Below, in pieces: positions 36,870 to 45,943 of a DNA stretch of 64,000 nucleotides. Source of the DNA: an uncultured Draconibacterium sp. (GTDB lineage Bacteria; Bacteroidota; Bacteroidia; Bacteroidales; Prolixibacteraceae); NCBI RefSeq assembly GCF_913060805.1, contig NZ_CAJXTC010000031.1, positions 1-64,000 of the forward strand, read 5' to 3'. A model generated the notes under the pieces. The model worked only from the letters and a program-made list of their open reading frames with translations. It had not been told where the DNA came from and ran no database searches. Within the stretch, counting starts at the first letter, position 1; the number at the start of each line of letters is the position of its first letter. The position numbers were made by a program, and so were the translations under genes.

Positions 36870-38597
36870 ATGGATAGAATTTGGAACTTAAAAAAACAAG
36901 GCGACCAAAACGAGGTAAAACACCTTTCAGCGGCGTTAAATGTGAACATGGTGATAGCGCGCTTGCTGGTACAGCGGGGAATAAAAACCTACGCTGAAGC
37001 CAAAGCATTTTTCCGCCCCCGACTCAGCGATCTGCACGATCCTTTTCTGATGAAAGACATGGATAAAGCAGTTGCCCGATTAGATCAAGCAATTGAAAAT
37101 AACGAGAAAGTAATTGTTTACGGCGATTACGATGTTGACGGAACTACTTCGGTGGCACTGGTATATTCGTTTTTAAAACAGCGCATTAAAGATATTGAAT
37201 ATTACATTCCCGATCGTTACAGCGAAGGATATGGAATTTCACCAAAAAGTATTGATTATGCCGTTGAAAAAGGGGTGACCTTGATTGTTGCACTCGACTG
37301 CGGAATTAAAGCTGTTGAAAAGATTGCAGGGGCCAAAGAACGTGGTATCGATTTTATTATTTGCGACCACCATAATCCGGATGATGAGGTACCGCCGGCT
37401 GTTGCTGTGTTAGATGCCAAACAATCGGATTGTCAATACCCGTACAAAGAACTTTCGGGCTGCGGCGTTGGATTCAAATTATTGCAGGCTTACTGCAAAA
37501 GACACGAAATTGATTACGAAGAAATTTACGATCTGCTCGATTTGGTAGCTGTGAGTATTGCTGCTGATATTGTTCCGATAACCGGCGAGAACCGGGTGCT
37601 GGCTTATTATGGCCTCAAAAAACTGAACTCGAATCCGGGAATTGGTTTGCAAACCATTATCAATTTTGCCGGAATCTCAGGAACCGAAATTACCATTAGC
37701 GATATTGTATTTAAAATTGGTCCCCGATTAAATGCATCGGGCCGGATTGAGCATGGTAAGAAGTCGGTGCAGATATTGGTTTCAACCGATGAAGATAAAT
37801 CGGATCTGCTGGGCGAAGAGATCGACTCGTTTAACGAAATACGAAAAACGCTTGACCGCGATATTACCCAGGATGCCCTGGATACCATTGAAAACAGTCC
37901 GGAGTTTAAAGGCAAGAACAGCACCGTTTTATACAATCGCGACTGGCATAAAGGCGTTGTTGGAATTGTGGCGTCGCGGGTTACTGAACAGTATTACCGG
38001 CCAACGGTAATTTTAACCGAATCGAATGGTCTGGCAACAGGCTCGGCACGTTCGGTGCGCGATTTTGATTTGTACGAAGCCATCGGCCAGTGCAGCGATT
38101 TGCTGGAATCGTATGGCGGACACATGTACGCTGCGGGATTGACGATGCGTATTGAAAATATTCCGGAGTTCAGACAACGATTTGAAGAGATTGTGACCAA
38201 ACAAATTACGGATAAACAGCAAATTCAAACCATTGAGGTGGATGCTAAAATTGCGCTTAGCGAAATTACGCCGCGTTTTTACCGCATCCTGAAACAATTT
38301 GCTCCGTTTGGCCCGCATAATATGACGCCGGTTTTTGTTACCGAAGATGTTTTTGATGCCGGTACCAGCCGCTTGGTTGGAAAGAATCAGGAGCACCTTA
38401 AGCTTGATTTGGTTGAGCCAGATGTTAATTCAGGAATTTTTCCGGGAATCGCATTTAATCAATCGGATGCTTACGATGTGATTACTTCAGGTTCGCCTTT
38501 CGATGTTTGTTATTCGATTAACGAAAACGAATATCGCGGAAAAACCAATCTTCAATTGTTTGTTCGCGATATCAAAAAACGTGAGTTTCTAGATTAA
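36870..38597 (+). CDS. recJ: Single-stranded-DNA-specific exonuclease RecJ
   Basis: 5'-3' ssDNA exonuclease of recombination and mismatch repair. 575 residues. DHH motifs: VIVYGDYDVDGTTSVALVY, VALDCGIK, FIICDHHNPDDEVPPAVAVLDAK; DHHA1: GIVASRVTEQYYRPTVILT, GSARSVRDFDLYEAI, YGGHMYAAGLTM; then an OB-type C-terminal domain. The last codons (KKREFLD) and the following 160 bp are repeated at 39455-39640, on the far side of the ORF6N gene. Confidence 0.97.
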   Translation: MDRIWNLKKQGDQNEVKHLSAALNVNMVIARLLVQRGIKTYAEAKAFFRPRLSDLHDPFLMKDMDKAVARLDQAIENNEKVIVYGDYDVDGTTSVALVYSFLKQRIKDIEYYIPDRYSEGYGISPKSIDYAVEKGVTLIVALDCGIKAVEKIAGAKERGIDFIICDHHNPDDEVPPAVAVLDAKQSDCQYPYKELSGCGVGFKLLQAYCKRHEIDYEEIYDLLDLVAVSIAADIVPITGENRVLAYYGLKKLNSNPGIGLQTIINFAGISGTEITISDIVFKIGPRLNASGRIEHGKKSVQILVSTDEDKSDLLGEEIDSFNEIRKTLDRDITQDALDTIENSPEFKGKNSTVLYNRDWHKGVVGIVASRVTEQYYRPTVILTESNGLATGSARSVRDFDLYEAIGQCSDLLESYGGHMYAAGLTMRIENIPEFRQRFEEIVTKQITDKQQIQTIEVDAKIALSEITPRFYRILKQFAPFGPHNMTPVFVTEDVFDAGTSRLVGKNQEHLKLDLVEPDVNSGIFPGIAFNQSDAYDVITSGSPFDVCYSINENEYRGKTNLQLFVRDIKKREFLD

Positions 38598-38757
38598 AGC
38601 GGAAGTGTTTTTAGCTGCTGCAATTCGTCAATTACTTTGGCGCCGGTTGCTTCTAAGCGTTCTTTCGACTGATGACCGTCGGCAACCAAAATACAATCAA
38701 CTTCCAGTTGTTGTGCTACCTCAAAATCGTGGTTTGTATTATCGATTATTATTACCT
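38573..38757. repeat. Direct repeat copy A (recJ end plus HAD-phosphatase 3' end)
   Basis: About 180 bp matching 39455-39640 with a constant offset of 881 bp and about 94% identity over the first 160 bases (some ten substitutions, no indels). The second copy also repeats the last recJ codons. The two copies bracket the ORF6N gene. Confidence 0.9.
38594..38757 (-). pseudogene. 3' fragment of HAD phosphatase gene (duplicate)
   Basis: Reads NTNHDFEVAQQLEVDCILVA and GHQSKERLEATGAKVIDELQ on the minus strand, identical in protein to the C-terminal about 48 residues of the intact HAD phosphatase at 39475-40107 except for the end (LKTLPL vs LKTFPL) and the start. The catalytic N-terminus is absent, so it is a duplicated remnant, not a gene. 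Confidence 0.9.
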
Positions 38758-38886
38758 TTTTTAAAAACAAAACACATTCTAAGCGAATTATAGTTCGCAT
38801 TCCATATTCGGAAATTGGACTCGAAAGTATAATTAGTGATTTAAGGTTTTAAATATTATTTTTATAATCCTTTAAATAACAATCAA

Positions 38887-39432
38887 ATGTCCGAAAATAA
38901 ACAAGAGAGTTCAATGCTTCCCGATGAAATTATAATGAATAAGATTTATTTTATCAGGGAGCAAAAAGTAATGCTTGATAGTGATCTTGCAGAATTGTAT
39001 GGAGTGGAAACACGACGATTAAATGAGCAAGTAAAAAGAAATATTTCCAGGTTTCCGGAAGATTTTATGTTTCAGTTGTCAGAATTTGAATTTGAAAACT
39101 TGAAGTCGCAATTTGCGACATCAAGTTGGGGAGGCCGTCGCAAATTGCCCAATGTTTTTACCGAACATGGTGTTTTAATGTTGTCGAGTGTTTTGAACAG
39201 TGAAAAAGCAATTAAAGTGAACATCCAAATTATGCGGATATTCACAAAAGTTCGTGAAGCATTGACAGATAACCTGAGCATGAAACTTGACATTGAGGAA
39301 ATCAAAAAGAAGCTTGCCAACCAAGACAAAAACATAGAATTGGTTTTTCAATATCTGGACGAATTGATTGAGAAACAGGAAGAGCCAGTGATTAGAAGGC
39401 AAATAGGCTACAAAAGAAATAACGAAAGTTAA
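38887..39432 (+). CDS. ORF6N domain-containing protein
   Basis: 181 residues. The N-terminal domain IYFIREQKVMLDSDLAELYGVETRRLNEQVKRN, FPEDFMFQLS and RRKLPNVFTEHGVLMLSSVLNSEKAI is a textbook ORF6N domain, a DNA-binding module of phage and mobile-element proteins. A C-terminal coiled coil (about 130-165) follows. It is the only gene between the two copies of the recJ/HAD junction repeat and is probably acquired DNA. Flanking bases are AT-rich. A short imperfect palindrome (39429-39450) lies just after the stop. Biological role unknown. Confidence 0.88.
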   Translation: MSENKQESSMLPDEIIMNKIYFIREQKVMLDSDLAELYGVETRRLNEQVKRNISRFPEDFMFQLSEFEFENLKSQFATSSWGGRRKLPNVFTEHGVLMLSSVLNSEKAIKVNIQIMRIFTKVREALTDNLSMKLDIEEIKKKLANQDKNIELVFQYLDELIEKQEEPVIRRQIGYKRNNES

Positions 39433-39454
39433 TCACCCCGCGTGGTTAATTCAA

Positions 39455-39640
39455 AAAAAATGTGAGTTTCTGGATTAAAGCGGAAATGTTTTCAGCTGCT
39501 GCAATTCGTCAATTACTTTGGCGCCGGTTGCTTCTAAACGCTCTTTCGACTGGTGTCCGTCGGCTACCAAAATACAATCAACTTCCAGTTGTTGTGCTAC
39601 CTCAAAATCGTGGTTCGTATCGCCAATAATAGTTGCCTGT
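39455..39640. repeat. Direct repeat copy B
   Basis: Second copy of the repeat at 38573-38757. It begins with a diverged copy of the recJ 3' end (frame KKCEFLD stop) and continues into the 3' part of the intact HAD phosphatase gene. Confidence 0.9.
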
Positions 39641-40107
39641 GCTCTGTCGATGTTCAATTCGCTGATAAACTGTTTCCCTCGTTCAACTTTCGACGCCGCA
39701 TAATGATCGTTCAATCCGGCTATGCCTTCAAAATAATCAAAAATGTTCTGGTGTTTTAAAGTGTACTCCAGCATATCCTGTTGCATTGCCGAAAGCACAA
39801 ACTGCCTGAATCCCATATTTTTAAAGTGCTCCAGTGCGTCGATAACGCCGGAATGTAATTTGCAATGGGTAACTCCCGCATTGTAAATATCCATGTATTC
39901 CTGCGCCGCAACGGAGAAATCCTCTTTTGAAAAATCAAAACCAATGGATTCGTAGCAATTTTTTACCGGAAACGAGAATATCTCTTTGTACGAATAATGA
40001 TCAAGCAGATTGAGCTGCCGCTTTTTCAGCAACACATTTATGGTTGAAATGCAAAAGTCAAGATCGTTTAACAGCGTGCCGTTCCAGTCCCAGATAATTG
40101 TTTGCAT
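39475..40107 (-). CDS. HAD-superfamily hydrolase (phosphoglycolate phosphatase-like)
   Basis: 210 residues, complete HAD motif set: I DWNGTLLND (D7, D/W/N variant of DxDGT), II VLSAMQQ (Ser), III the Lys in ASKVERGK, IV TIIGDTNHDFEVA. The cap region is helical (C1 type). Substrate not predictable; phosphoglycolate-like phosphatase is a family guess. The DWNGT motif I, with Asn in place of the second Asp, is a known variant. Shares a 1-nt stop/start overlap with the acyltransferase upstream. Its 3' end is duplicated at 38594. Confidence 0.85.
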   Translation of the reverse strand: MQTIIWDWNGTLLNDLDFCISTINVLLKKRQLNLLDHYSYKEIFSFPVKNCYESIGFDFSKEDFSVAAQEYMDIYNAGVTHCKLHSGVIDALEHFKNMGFRQFVLSAMQQDMLEYTLKHQNIFDYFEGIAGLNDHYAASKVERGKQFISELNIDRAQATIIGDTNHDFEVAQQLEVDCILVADGHQSKERLEATGAKVIDELQQLKTFPL

Positions 40108-41249
40108 TACTTTTTCGGTCTGTCGAATTTATTAATTACCGGGTACGCATACAATTTCAGAAAACGCTCCTGGATATCGGTTATCGGGAAGTCGATGTGC
40201 ACCATTGCCTGTTCCACCATAATCTCGAATTTCTTTTGTTCTTCGGCGGTGTAGCGGTCTTTAAAACGGTGCTCCTGCATCAGCATATCGTAAGCCGCAA
40301 AATTGCTTGGCCACAGCTTGTAGTTTTTGTAAATCTGGTCGTCGATCATTTCTGCCAAACGGTGAATATAAGCGTTTCGCTCTTCGTTGTTTTTGGCCAG
40401 TTCAAAATGAGTTTCAATGGGCGTTCCAAAAGCAAAACGCATTCTTCCTTTTGGCGCAAACATTCCCATCGACATCGCTTTTAAATCGTCCTTGCTTTGT
40501 TTGGCACGACCGTAATGTTCTTTTTTTATCAGCTCGCGAAGTTTTGGCAATCCGCAAGGTTCAATCTCATACGAGATGGAAACCGGAACAATATTCAGTT
40601 CGTTAAAACCGTCTGAAATTCCGCCGGTGTTGCTCATGTTCAGCATCTTTAAAACACTCTCCTGCGTTTTGTCGTTGCCGTCTTTTGTGCGGCCTTCGCG
40701 TTGTGCAATCCACACCGACAGATGGTCTTCAGTAATTGATTTGCGAATAAAATGCGAAACCTTTTTCGACGCCATCATCAGTTCGCGTGGTGGCAAATTT
40801 CGCTTAATTACAAACGAGCGGTTCAGCTTAACGGTATGTTCTATCCACTCGTATTGCAACAGGTTGTCGCCAATGGCAATCTGGGTGGTGTTCATGCCGT
40901 GCTCGAAAATCAGAAAATTCAATAAAGCGGCATCCAGAATAATATCGCGGTGGTTCGAAATAAACAGGTATGGTTTGGTTTTATCCAGTTTGTCAATTCC
41001 GGTAACTTTTAGCCCGTCGGAAGTTTTATCAACCAGCCAGTGCAAAAGATCGTAAATAAATACGCCTTGCAGCTGCTTGATACTGCTTACCCGGCGCAAC
41101 TGAAATTTAACCATTTCAACCTTTGGCCGGTTTTTAAACAGGTGATGCAGCACATCGTCAAAGGTTTTATCCTTAACGAGTTGCTTTATCTTAGCTTTAA
41201 CTTCTTTGTCGGTGTAGGGGCGAATATCATCAAAATTAATGTCTCGCAT
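40107..41249 (-). CDS. Glycerol-3-phosphate acyltransferase-like protein (PlsB/PlsC superfamily)
   Basis: 380 residues. Core motifs: LFISNHRDIILDAALLNF at motif I (around residues 105-112), IKRNLPPRELM, and VWIAQREGRTKDGND at motif III, with VPVSISYEI at motif IV. Motif I reads HRDIILD rather than the canonical HxxxxD, so spacing is unusual; motif III has REGR rather than PEGTR. Probably a membrane-associated acyltransferase of phospholipid synthesis, but these departures leave the substrate open. It is followed with a 1-nt overlap by the HAD phosphatase, suggesting a shared operon. Confidence 0.8.
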   Translation of the reverse strand: MRDINFDDIRPYTDKEVKAKIKQLVKDKTFDDVLHHLFKNRPKVEMVKFQLRRVSSIKQLQGVFIYDLLHWLVDKTSDGLKVTGIDKLDKTKPYLFISNHRDIILDAALLNFLIFEHGMNTTQIAIGDNLLQYEWIEHTVKLNRSFVIKRNLPPRELMMASKKVSHFIRKSITEDHLSVWIAQREGRTKDGNDKTQESVLKMLNMSNTGGISDGFNELNIVPVSISYEIEPCGLPKLRELIKKEHYGRAKQSKDDLKAMSMGMFAPKGRMRFAFGTPIETHFELAKNNEERNAYIHRLAEMIDDQIYKNYKLWPSNFAAYDMLMQEHRFKDRYTAEEQKKFEIMVEQAMVHIDFPITDIQERFLKLYAYPVINKFDRPKK

Positions 41250-41287
41250 TATTTAAATTTTAACCTGACAAAGTAAGTTATTCAAAA

Positions 41288-43330
41288 TCAAAATTTCAAC
41301 CTTAACTGGAATTTTAGCTCTGTTTTGTGGTGCCCGGCAATTTCGTTGTAGCCCGAACTGATGGTTTCACGGTCGGTCCACCACGTATTTGCCAGCTTTA
41401 ACCAGCACTCGATTTTTTTAGCCGGCTGGTACTTTAGGTTGAGATAAGTTCTGAATCCTTCGCCGTAATACGCCGGAATTGAGAAAGCATAAAGAATATC
41501 ATTTTCGTAAGCGTAAATGCGGCTGTTATAACTTTCGGTATGAAACCAGGCCAACCGTGCAGCAAGATTCAGCGGAAATTCGTTGGGTTTAAATTGAATA
41601 TCCTGAAAAAGTAAAAATCCATTTTCGCTCTCTTCGCCCTTGTAATAAACATGTTCAGCGCGTGTTTTTAGCAAGACTGTTTCCGAAACCTGAAACTGAA
41701 TATGAAAACGTAATTTCTGAACACGCTCGGGTAGATTAATATAACGATTTTCGTTTTTGAATTTTTGATCTTTCTCCTCGTTTTTAAAACGCAGGTAGGC
41801 GCTTATTTTTTCACTGATCTGAAAATCAGCCTGTGTAAAAATATCCCACGAACGTGCAGGGCCGGCAGTGGAGTAGTTGAACCACTCCGATTGGTAAACA
41901 TCGGAATAAGCGGATAGCGTTACAAATCTGGCCGGTAGAAATCGTACTCCAAAATAAAGCCCCGACTCGTTGCTGATGTTACTGCCTTCTGCCATGGTAT
42001 TGGCCCAAAAAGCATTGTAGTCTTTATCAAAATGACGAAACAGCGCTGAAAATCCCAGTTGGTCGTTTACATGTACAATCGCTCCCTGAGTAACCGCTTT
42101 GCCTTTTGATTTTGAGATGGCCGCCTCGCCAAACAGCGTGTAGTTGTTTTTGCTAAAAAGATAATCGGCACCGGCAGTGTAATTGTCTGTGCCGCTAAAG
42201 CGAAATTGATTGTAAAGCTGGTCACTGCGAATAAATGATTTGTTGAAATGCTGATAAACAACAGTCGCTCCCAGTTTTAGGTGGTTAAAATTGTGAGTAA
42301 AGACACCACCGGCGTTAGTGAATTTCACGGTTTTTTCATCGGCAATTTCGCTTTTTGTGCGATGGTAGCCTGAGGTTTGCAGACTGGTAAAATGAGTGAC
42401 AACAGAATCGTTGTATTCCAAATTGCCATCGGCATTTTTGTGCGAGTAGAATAAACTGAAACGCGAGTTGCCCAATTTTACCGTTCCCGCAGCTCCTCTG
42501 AAATAAAAGTTTTCATCCACCGACGTGTAAGCCCGAACGCCCTGACCGGTTTTGCTTATTCCCAAAACATTCTCTGATTTTCCGGTGGTGTAACCTTGCC
42601 ACAAGACCAGACCCTGGCCGGATCGAACAAGGTAATCGCCCAAAGAAATGTTCTCAAAAGTTTCGTTCAGTTTAAAACTAATGTGTCCCGAGTAATAATC
42701 GAAACCACTTTTGTTAGAGCCTGTAAAAAAGGCTTCGCCCGGATCTTTTTCGGCGGTAAAGCCGGCAGAAAGTTTGTCGCCTGCCCTGAAATTATATCGC
42801 GTGTAATAACGAAAGCGGTTGCCTTCGTACGGAATTGTACCATCGTCTTTTTCTTTGTAGCCACGCGCTGTTTGCAAATAGCCAAGCGTACGCAGTAGCA
42901 ACTGATTATCGGCATATTTTAGTTGCTTTTGTAATGTTTGTTGTTCTTGCTCTTCGGGGCCAAACTCAATAAAATAATTCAGCTTTTGCAGCAGGTTAGG
43001 CGTAAATCCATCAATGGTTTTTAGTTCGAAAATGGAATAAACCGGGCCGTAGGCTACGATGTACTCCAGCAATTTTTGAATTTGAATTTCATTCAGTAAA
43101 TAGAGCCGTGCCAGTTCTGTAGCACTTGTTGCGTTAATATTAACAGGGTGTTCTAAAAAATATTCAAGGTCTTCAATAATTAATGCCACATCGGTACCTT
43201 CTTCAATTTTGTCGAGATGCGATTCCAGTATCGATTCGATTAATTGATCCGGCGAATCGTTTTGTGCAGCTGCCGCCAAAACGAATAGTTGGAGCAGGAT
43301 GAAAATAATATGCCGAATCAGTTTTCTCAT
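41288..43330 (-). CDS. Helix-hairpin-helix outer-membrane-type protein
   Basis: 680 residues. Signal peptide MRKLIRHIIFILLQLFVLAA followed by AAQ. Residues about 45-130 carry two ComEA-like helix-hairpin-helix segments (NINATSATELARLYLLNEIQIQKLLEYI and VYSIFELKTIDGFTPNLLQKLNYFI). The remaining about 520 residues are rich in alternating strands ending in a terminal Phe (ELKFQLRLKF), consistent with an outer-membrane beta-barrel. Known in Bacteroidota but without an assigned function. Its ATG overlaps the stop of the PorV-like gene (ATGA). Confidence 0.8.
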   Translation of the reverse strand: MRKLIRHIIFILLQLFVLAAAAQNDSPDQLIESILESHLDKIEEGTDVALIIEDLEYFLEHPVNINATSATELARLYLLNEIQIQKLLEYIVAYGPVYSIFELKTIDGFTPNLLQKLNYFIEFGPEEQEQQTLQKQLKYADNQLLLRTLGYLQTARGYKEKDDGTIPYEGNRFRYYTRYNFRAGDKLSAGFTAEKDPGEAFFTGSNKSGFDYYSGHISFKLNETFENISLGDYLVRSGQGLVLWQGYTTGKSENVLGISKTGQGVRAYTSVDENFYFRGAAGTVKLGNSRFSLFYSHKNADGNLEYNDSVVTHFTSLQTSGYHRTKSEIADEKTVKFTNAGGVFTHNFNHLKLGATVVYQHFNKSFIRSDQLYNQFRFSGTDNYTAGADYLFSKNNYTLFGEAAISKSKGKAVTQGAIVHVNDQLGFSALFRHFDKDYNAFWANTMAEGSNISNESGLYFGVRFLPARFVTLSAYSDVYQSEWFNYSTAGPARSWDIFTQADFQISEKISAYLRFKNEEKDQKFKNENRYINLPERVQKLRFHIQFQVSETVLLKTRAEHVYYKGEESENGFLLFQDIQFKPNEFPLNLAARLAWFHTESYNSRIYAYENDILYAFSIPAYYGEGFRTYLNLKYQPAKKIECWLKLANTWWTDRETISSGYNEIAGHHKTELKFQLRLKF

Positions 43331-44145
43331 TTTAGTTGGTATTGAACGGAAACTGATGGTGTAAATCCTAAATTACCATGGTAGCTAAAGGCAATATCGG
43401 TACTGATGTTTTTGAGACTGTAGCCCAGGCCTGCAGTATACTGAACCGGTCGGCCGGAAATTCCAAAACGAAGTGCCAGATTTTCGAGCGGCATAAATTC
43501 CAATCCACTTCGAACGACTGCATCGCGGTCTGATTCTTTTTGCGTTTCAAGGCTCACCAAAACATGTTCATCGAATGCATAATGAGCACCCAGACGGTAA
43601 ACTGCAGGGAGTTTTATTTTTTCCTTGGGATAATTGAAGCCATTTTTTACCGGATTGTACGAGTGGGCACCCAGTGTAATTTGTTCATTCAGCTGATAAG
43701 TTGCGCCTACCTCAAAAGTAACGAATGAAAAAGCATCCGCATTTTCAGGCATTCGCTGCGACAGGTAATCGAACTGGATGGCAGCGTTAAAACGTTCCGA
43801 TAGTTGTTTGGCGTAGGCAAAACCGATTTTGTGTTCTTTAAATGTTTCCTTTCCAAACTGGTAAAAACTCAAACCAAAAGTTCCAGCACCTGTGGGTAAA
43901 ACAACACTTGAGGCTGCCAACGCAAAGTCATCAATTCCGTATTTCGATTCGTAATAAACACCGGCAGAAAAAGTATTTAGTTGTGCTAAAGTGGCCTGGT
44001 TGTGGAAAGTGCTCCAGGTGTCGGAAATAGAGACGAAAGCATTTGAGAGCGCAGCCGAACGTGCACCTCCGGTGTAGTTTTGCGGGGAGGCTTCAGAAGC
44101 AATTATGGTAAGGCATACCAGCAGTATGTAAAAGGGTTTTTGCAT
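43327..44145 (-). CDS. PorV/PorQ-like outer membrane protein
   Basis: 272 residues. Signal peptide (MQKPFYILLVCLTIIASEAS then PQN), then GGARSAALSNAFVSISDTWSTFHNQATLAQL, a pattern of the UPF0164/PorV-PorQ beta-barrel family used in T9SS. Many amphipathic strands and a final YQLK suggest an outer-membrane barrel. Translationally coupled by a 4-nt overlap to the helix-hairpin-helix protein. A role in T9SS is possible but inferred. Confidence 0.72.
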   Translation of the reverse strand: MQKPFYILLVCLTIIASEASPQNYTGGARSAALSNAFVSISDTWSTFHNQATLAQLNTFSAGVYYESKYGIDDFALAASSVVLPTGAGTFGLSFYQFGKETFKEHKIGFAYAKQLSERFNAAIQFDYLSQRMPENADAFSFVTFEVGATYQLNEQITLGAHSYNPVKNGFNYPKEKIKLPAVYRLGAHYAFDEHVLVSLETQKESDRDAVVRSGLEFMPLENLALRFGISGRPVQYTAGLGYSLKNISTDIAFSYHGNLGFTPSVSVQYQLK

Positions 44146-44149
44146 AAAA

Positions 44150-44175
44150 AAAGAGGTATTAATTAATACCTCTTT
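44150..44175. terminator. Palindromic terminator after purE
   Basis: A 26-bp perfect palindrome, 13-bp arms aaagaggtattaa, with flanking A and T runs. It lies between the purE stop (44205) and the start of the PorV-like gene (44145), on the minus strand. Confidence 0.8.
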
Positions 44176-44204
44176 AAAATTAAGTAAAATATTTTTACTT
44201 ACAA

Positions 44205-44711
44205 TTAATTTGTTTTAAATCTGTACTTTACCTCTGAAAGTTCCTTGTTGGCTTTAACAATTTTCTCTTTCAGGTTCTCTTTGTACGCAACCAGTTTGTT
44301 CATCAGTTCTTCGTCGCCGGTGGCCATCATTTGTGTTGCTAAAATAGCAGCATTCATAGCACCGTTAACAGCAACTGTTGCTACCGGAATCCCCGGAGGC
44401 ATTTGAAGAATGGCAAGAATAGAATCAAACCCTGATAAGCTGGCGTTAATCGGAACACCGATTACAGGAATCGGAGTCATTGCAGCGATTACACCCGGCA
44501 GGTGAGCCGCCATTCCGGCACCCGCAATAATAACTTTAATACCACGGTCTTTGGCTCCTTTGGCAAAGCTTTCTACTTCTTCCGGAGTGCGATGTGCCGA
44601 CAAAGCATTGATCTCGAAAGGAATTTCAAACTCATCAAACAATTTGGCAGCTTTTTCCATCACTGTTAAATCCGATGTGCTACCCATAATAATGCTAACT
44701 TTTGGAGTCAT
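44205..44711 (-). CDS. purE: 5-(carboxyamino)imidazole ribonucleotide mutase PurE
   Basis: Class I PurE of purine synthesis, converting N5-CAIR to CAIR; 168 residues. Motifs: IIMGSTSDLTVMEKAA, EINALSAHRTPEEV (catalytic H40), IIAGAGMAAHLPGVIA and PVIGVPINASLSGFDSILAILQMPPGIPVATVAVNGAMNAAILA. Divergent from hpt; two purine-related genes share the intergenic region. Confidence 0.97.
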   Translation of the reverse strand: MTPKVSIIMGSTSDLTVMEKAAKLFDEFEIPFEINALSAHRTPEEVESFAKGAKDRGIKVIIAGAGMAAHLPGVIAAMTPIPVIGVPINASLSGFDSILAILQMPPGIPVATVAVNGAMNAAILATQMMATGDEELMNKLVAYKENLKEKIVKANKELSEVKYRFKTN

Positions 44712-44799
44712 GTTTTATAATTTATTTGTTACTTTGTATCTTTTTATTTTCAGCACGAAAATACAGCAAATTAGCAATTAATAAAAATCAAATCCACAT

Positions 44800-45339
44800 A
44801 TGAAGAAGGTTAAAATTCTGGACAAGGAATTTGAGTTATTTATTCCATATGAGAAGATTCGTTCAGTTGTTGAACAAATGGCTGAAACAATGAATAAGGA
44901 GTTGGCCGACAAAGACCCGCTTTTCCTGTGCATCTTAAACGGTTCGTTTATGTTTGCCGCCGAAATTTATAAGCGAATTGACTTTGTTGAGTCGGAGATT
45001 TCGTTTGTAAAACTGGCTTCGTATCAAGGCGATTCAACAACCGGAAAAGTGAAACAACTGATAGGTTTGAATGAAAAAATTGAAGGACGAACCGTAGTTA
45101 TTCTGGAAGATATTGTTGATACAGGTATCACCATCAACAATATTTTAGAGCAACTGGAGCAAATGAAACCAAAAGAAGTGCAGGTAGCAACTTTGTTGTT
45201 AAAACCTGATGCACTTCAGAAAGAAGTAGATCTTAAATATGTGGGAATAGAGATCCCGAATGATTTTATCGTAGGTTACGGACTTGACTACGACGGCTAC
45301 GGTAGAAATCTGATCGATATTTACACGGTAGTAAAATAA
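44800..45339 (+). CDS. hpt: Hypoxanthine phosphoribosyltransferase
   Basis: Purine salvage enzyme, 179 residues. PRPP-binding loop VVILEDIVDTGITINNIL, plus FLCILNGSFMFAAEIYKRI, LASYQGDSTTGKVK and a C-terminal VGYGLDYDGYGRN. Followed after 18 nt by adk. Confidence 0.95.
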   Translation: MKKVKILDKEFELFIPYEKIRSVVEQMAETMNKELADKDPLFLCILNGSFMFAAEIYKRIDFVESEISFVKLASYQGDSTTGKVKQLIGLNEKIEGRTVVILEDIVDTGITINNILEQLEQMKPKEVQVATLLLKPDALQKEVDLKYVGIEIPNDFIVGYGLDYDGYGRNLIDIYTVVK

Positions 45340-45357
45340 AAAAAATAACCAAAAATT

Positions 45358-45930
45358 ATGTTGAATCTCGTATTGTTTGGCCCACCGGGGGCAGGAAAAG
45401 GAACCCAGGCTGAATTTCTTATTAAATCATTTGGGTTGATCCACTTGTCGACCGGCGATTTGCTACGTAGCGAAATTGCCGAAGGAACAGCACTTGGAAA
45501 AGAAGCCAAAAACTTCATGGATAAAGGAGAGTTGGTTCCTGATGAAGTGGTGATCGGAATGATTAAAAGTAAACTGGACGCGAACAAAGACGCGAAAGGT
45601 TTTATTTTCGACGGATTTCCTCGTACCGTTGATCAGGCAAAAGCATTGGATGTTTTGTTGAACGAAAATGGTACACCAATCTCAGGCATGCTTTGTCTGC
45701 AGGTTGAAAAACAGGAGTTGATCGATCGTTTGTTGAGCCGCGGAAAAGTTTCGGGCCGTTCTGATGATCAAAACCAGTCGATTATTGAAAACCGCATTAC
45801 GGTTTACACCGAAAAAACACTTCCTTTAATTGAATACTACAAACCGCAGGGTAAACATTTCGATGTAAACGGAATGGGTACTATTGAGGAAATTGCTGGT
45901 AGATTACAGGAAGTTGTAGAAAAATTATAA
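45358..45930 (+). CDS. adk: Adenylate kinase
   Basis: 190 residues with P-loop GPPGAGKGTQ (8-17), STGDLLRSEIA, FDGFPRTVDQA and the LID region RGKVSGRSDDQNQSIIENRI. No zinc-finger cysteines in the LID, i.e. the short form. Follows hpt; purine nucleotide interconversion. Terminated by the hairpin at 45944. Confidence 0.97.
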   Translation: MLNLVLFGPPGAGKGTQAEFLIKSFGLIHLSTGDLLRSEIAEGTALGKEAKNFMDKGELVPDEVVIGMIKSKLDANKDAKGFIFDGFPRTVDQAKALDVLLNENGTPISGMLCLQVEKQELIDRLLSRGKVSGRSDDQNQSIIENRITVYTEKTLPLIEYYKPQGKHFDVNGMGTIEEIAGRLQEVVEKL

Positions 45931-45943
45931 CATCGATTTACAT

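Noticed and set aside
38594-38800. 68-residue minus-strand frame as a gene
   Set aside because: It is the duplicated 3' end of the HAD phosphatase without motif I; listed as a fragment.
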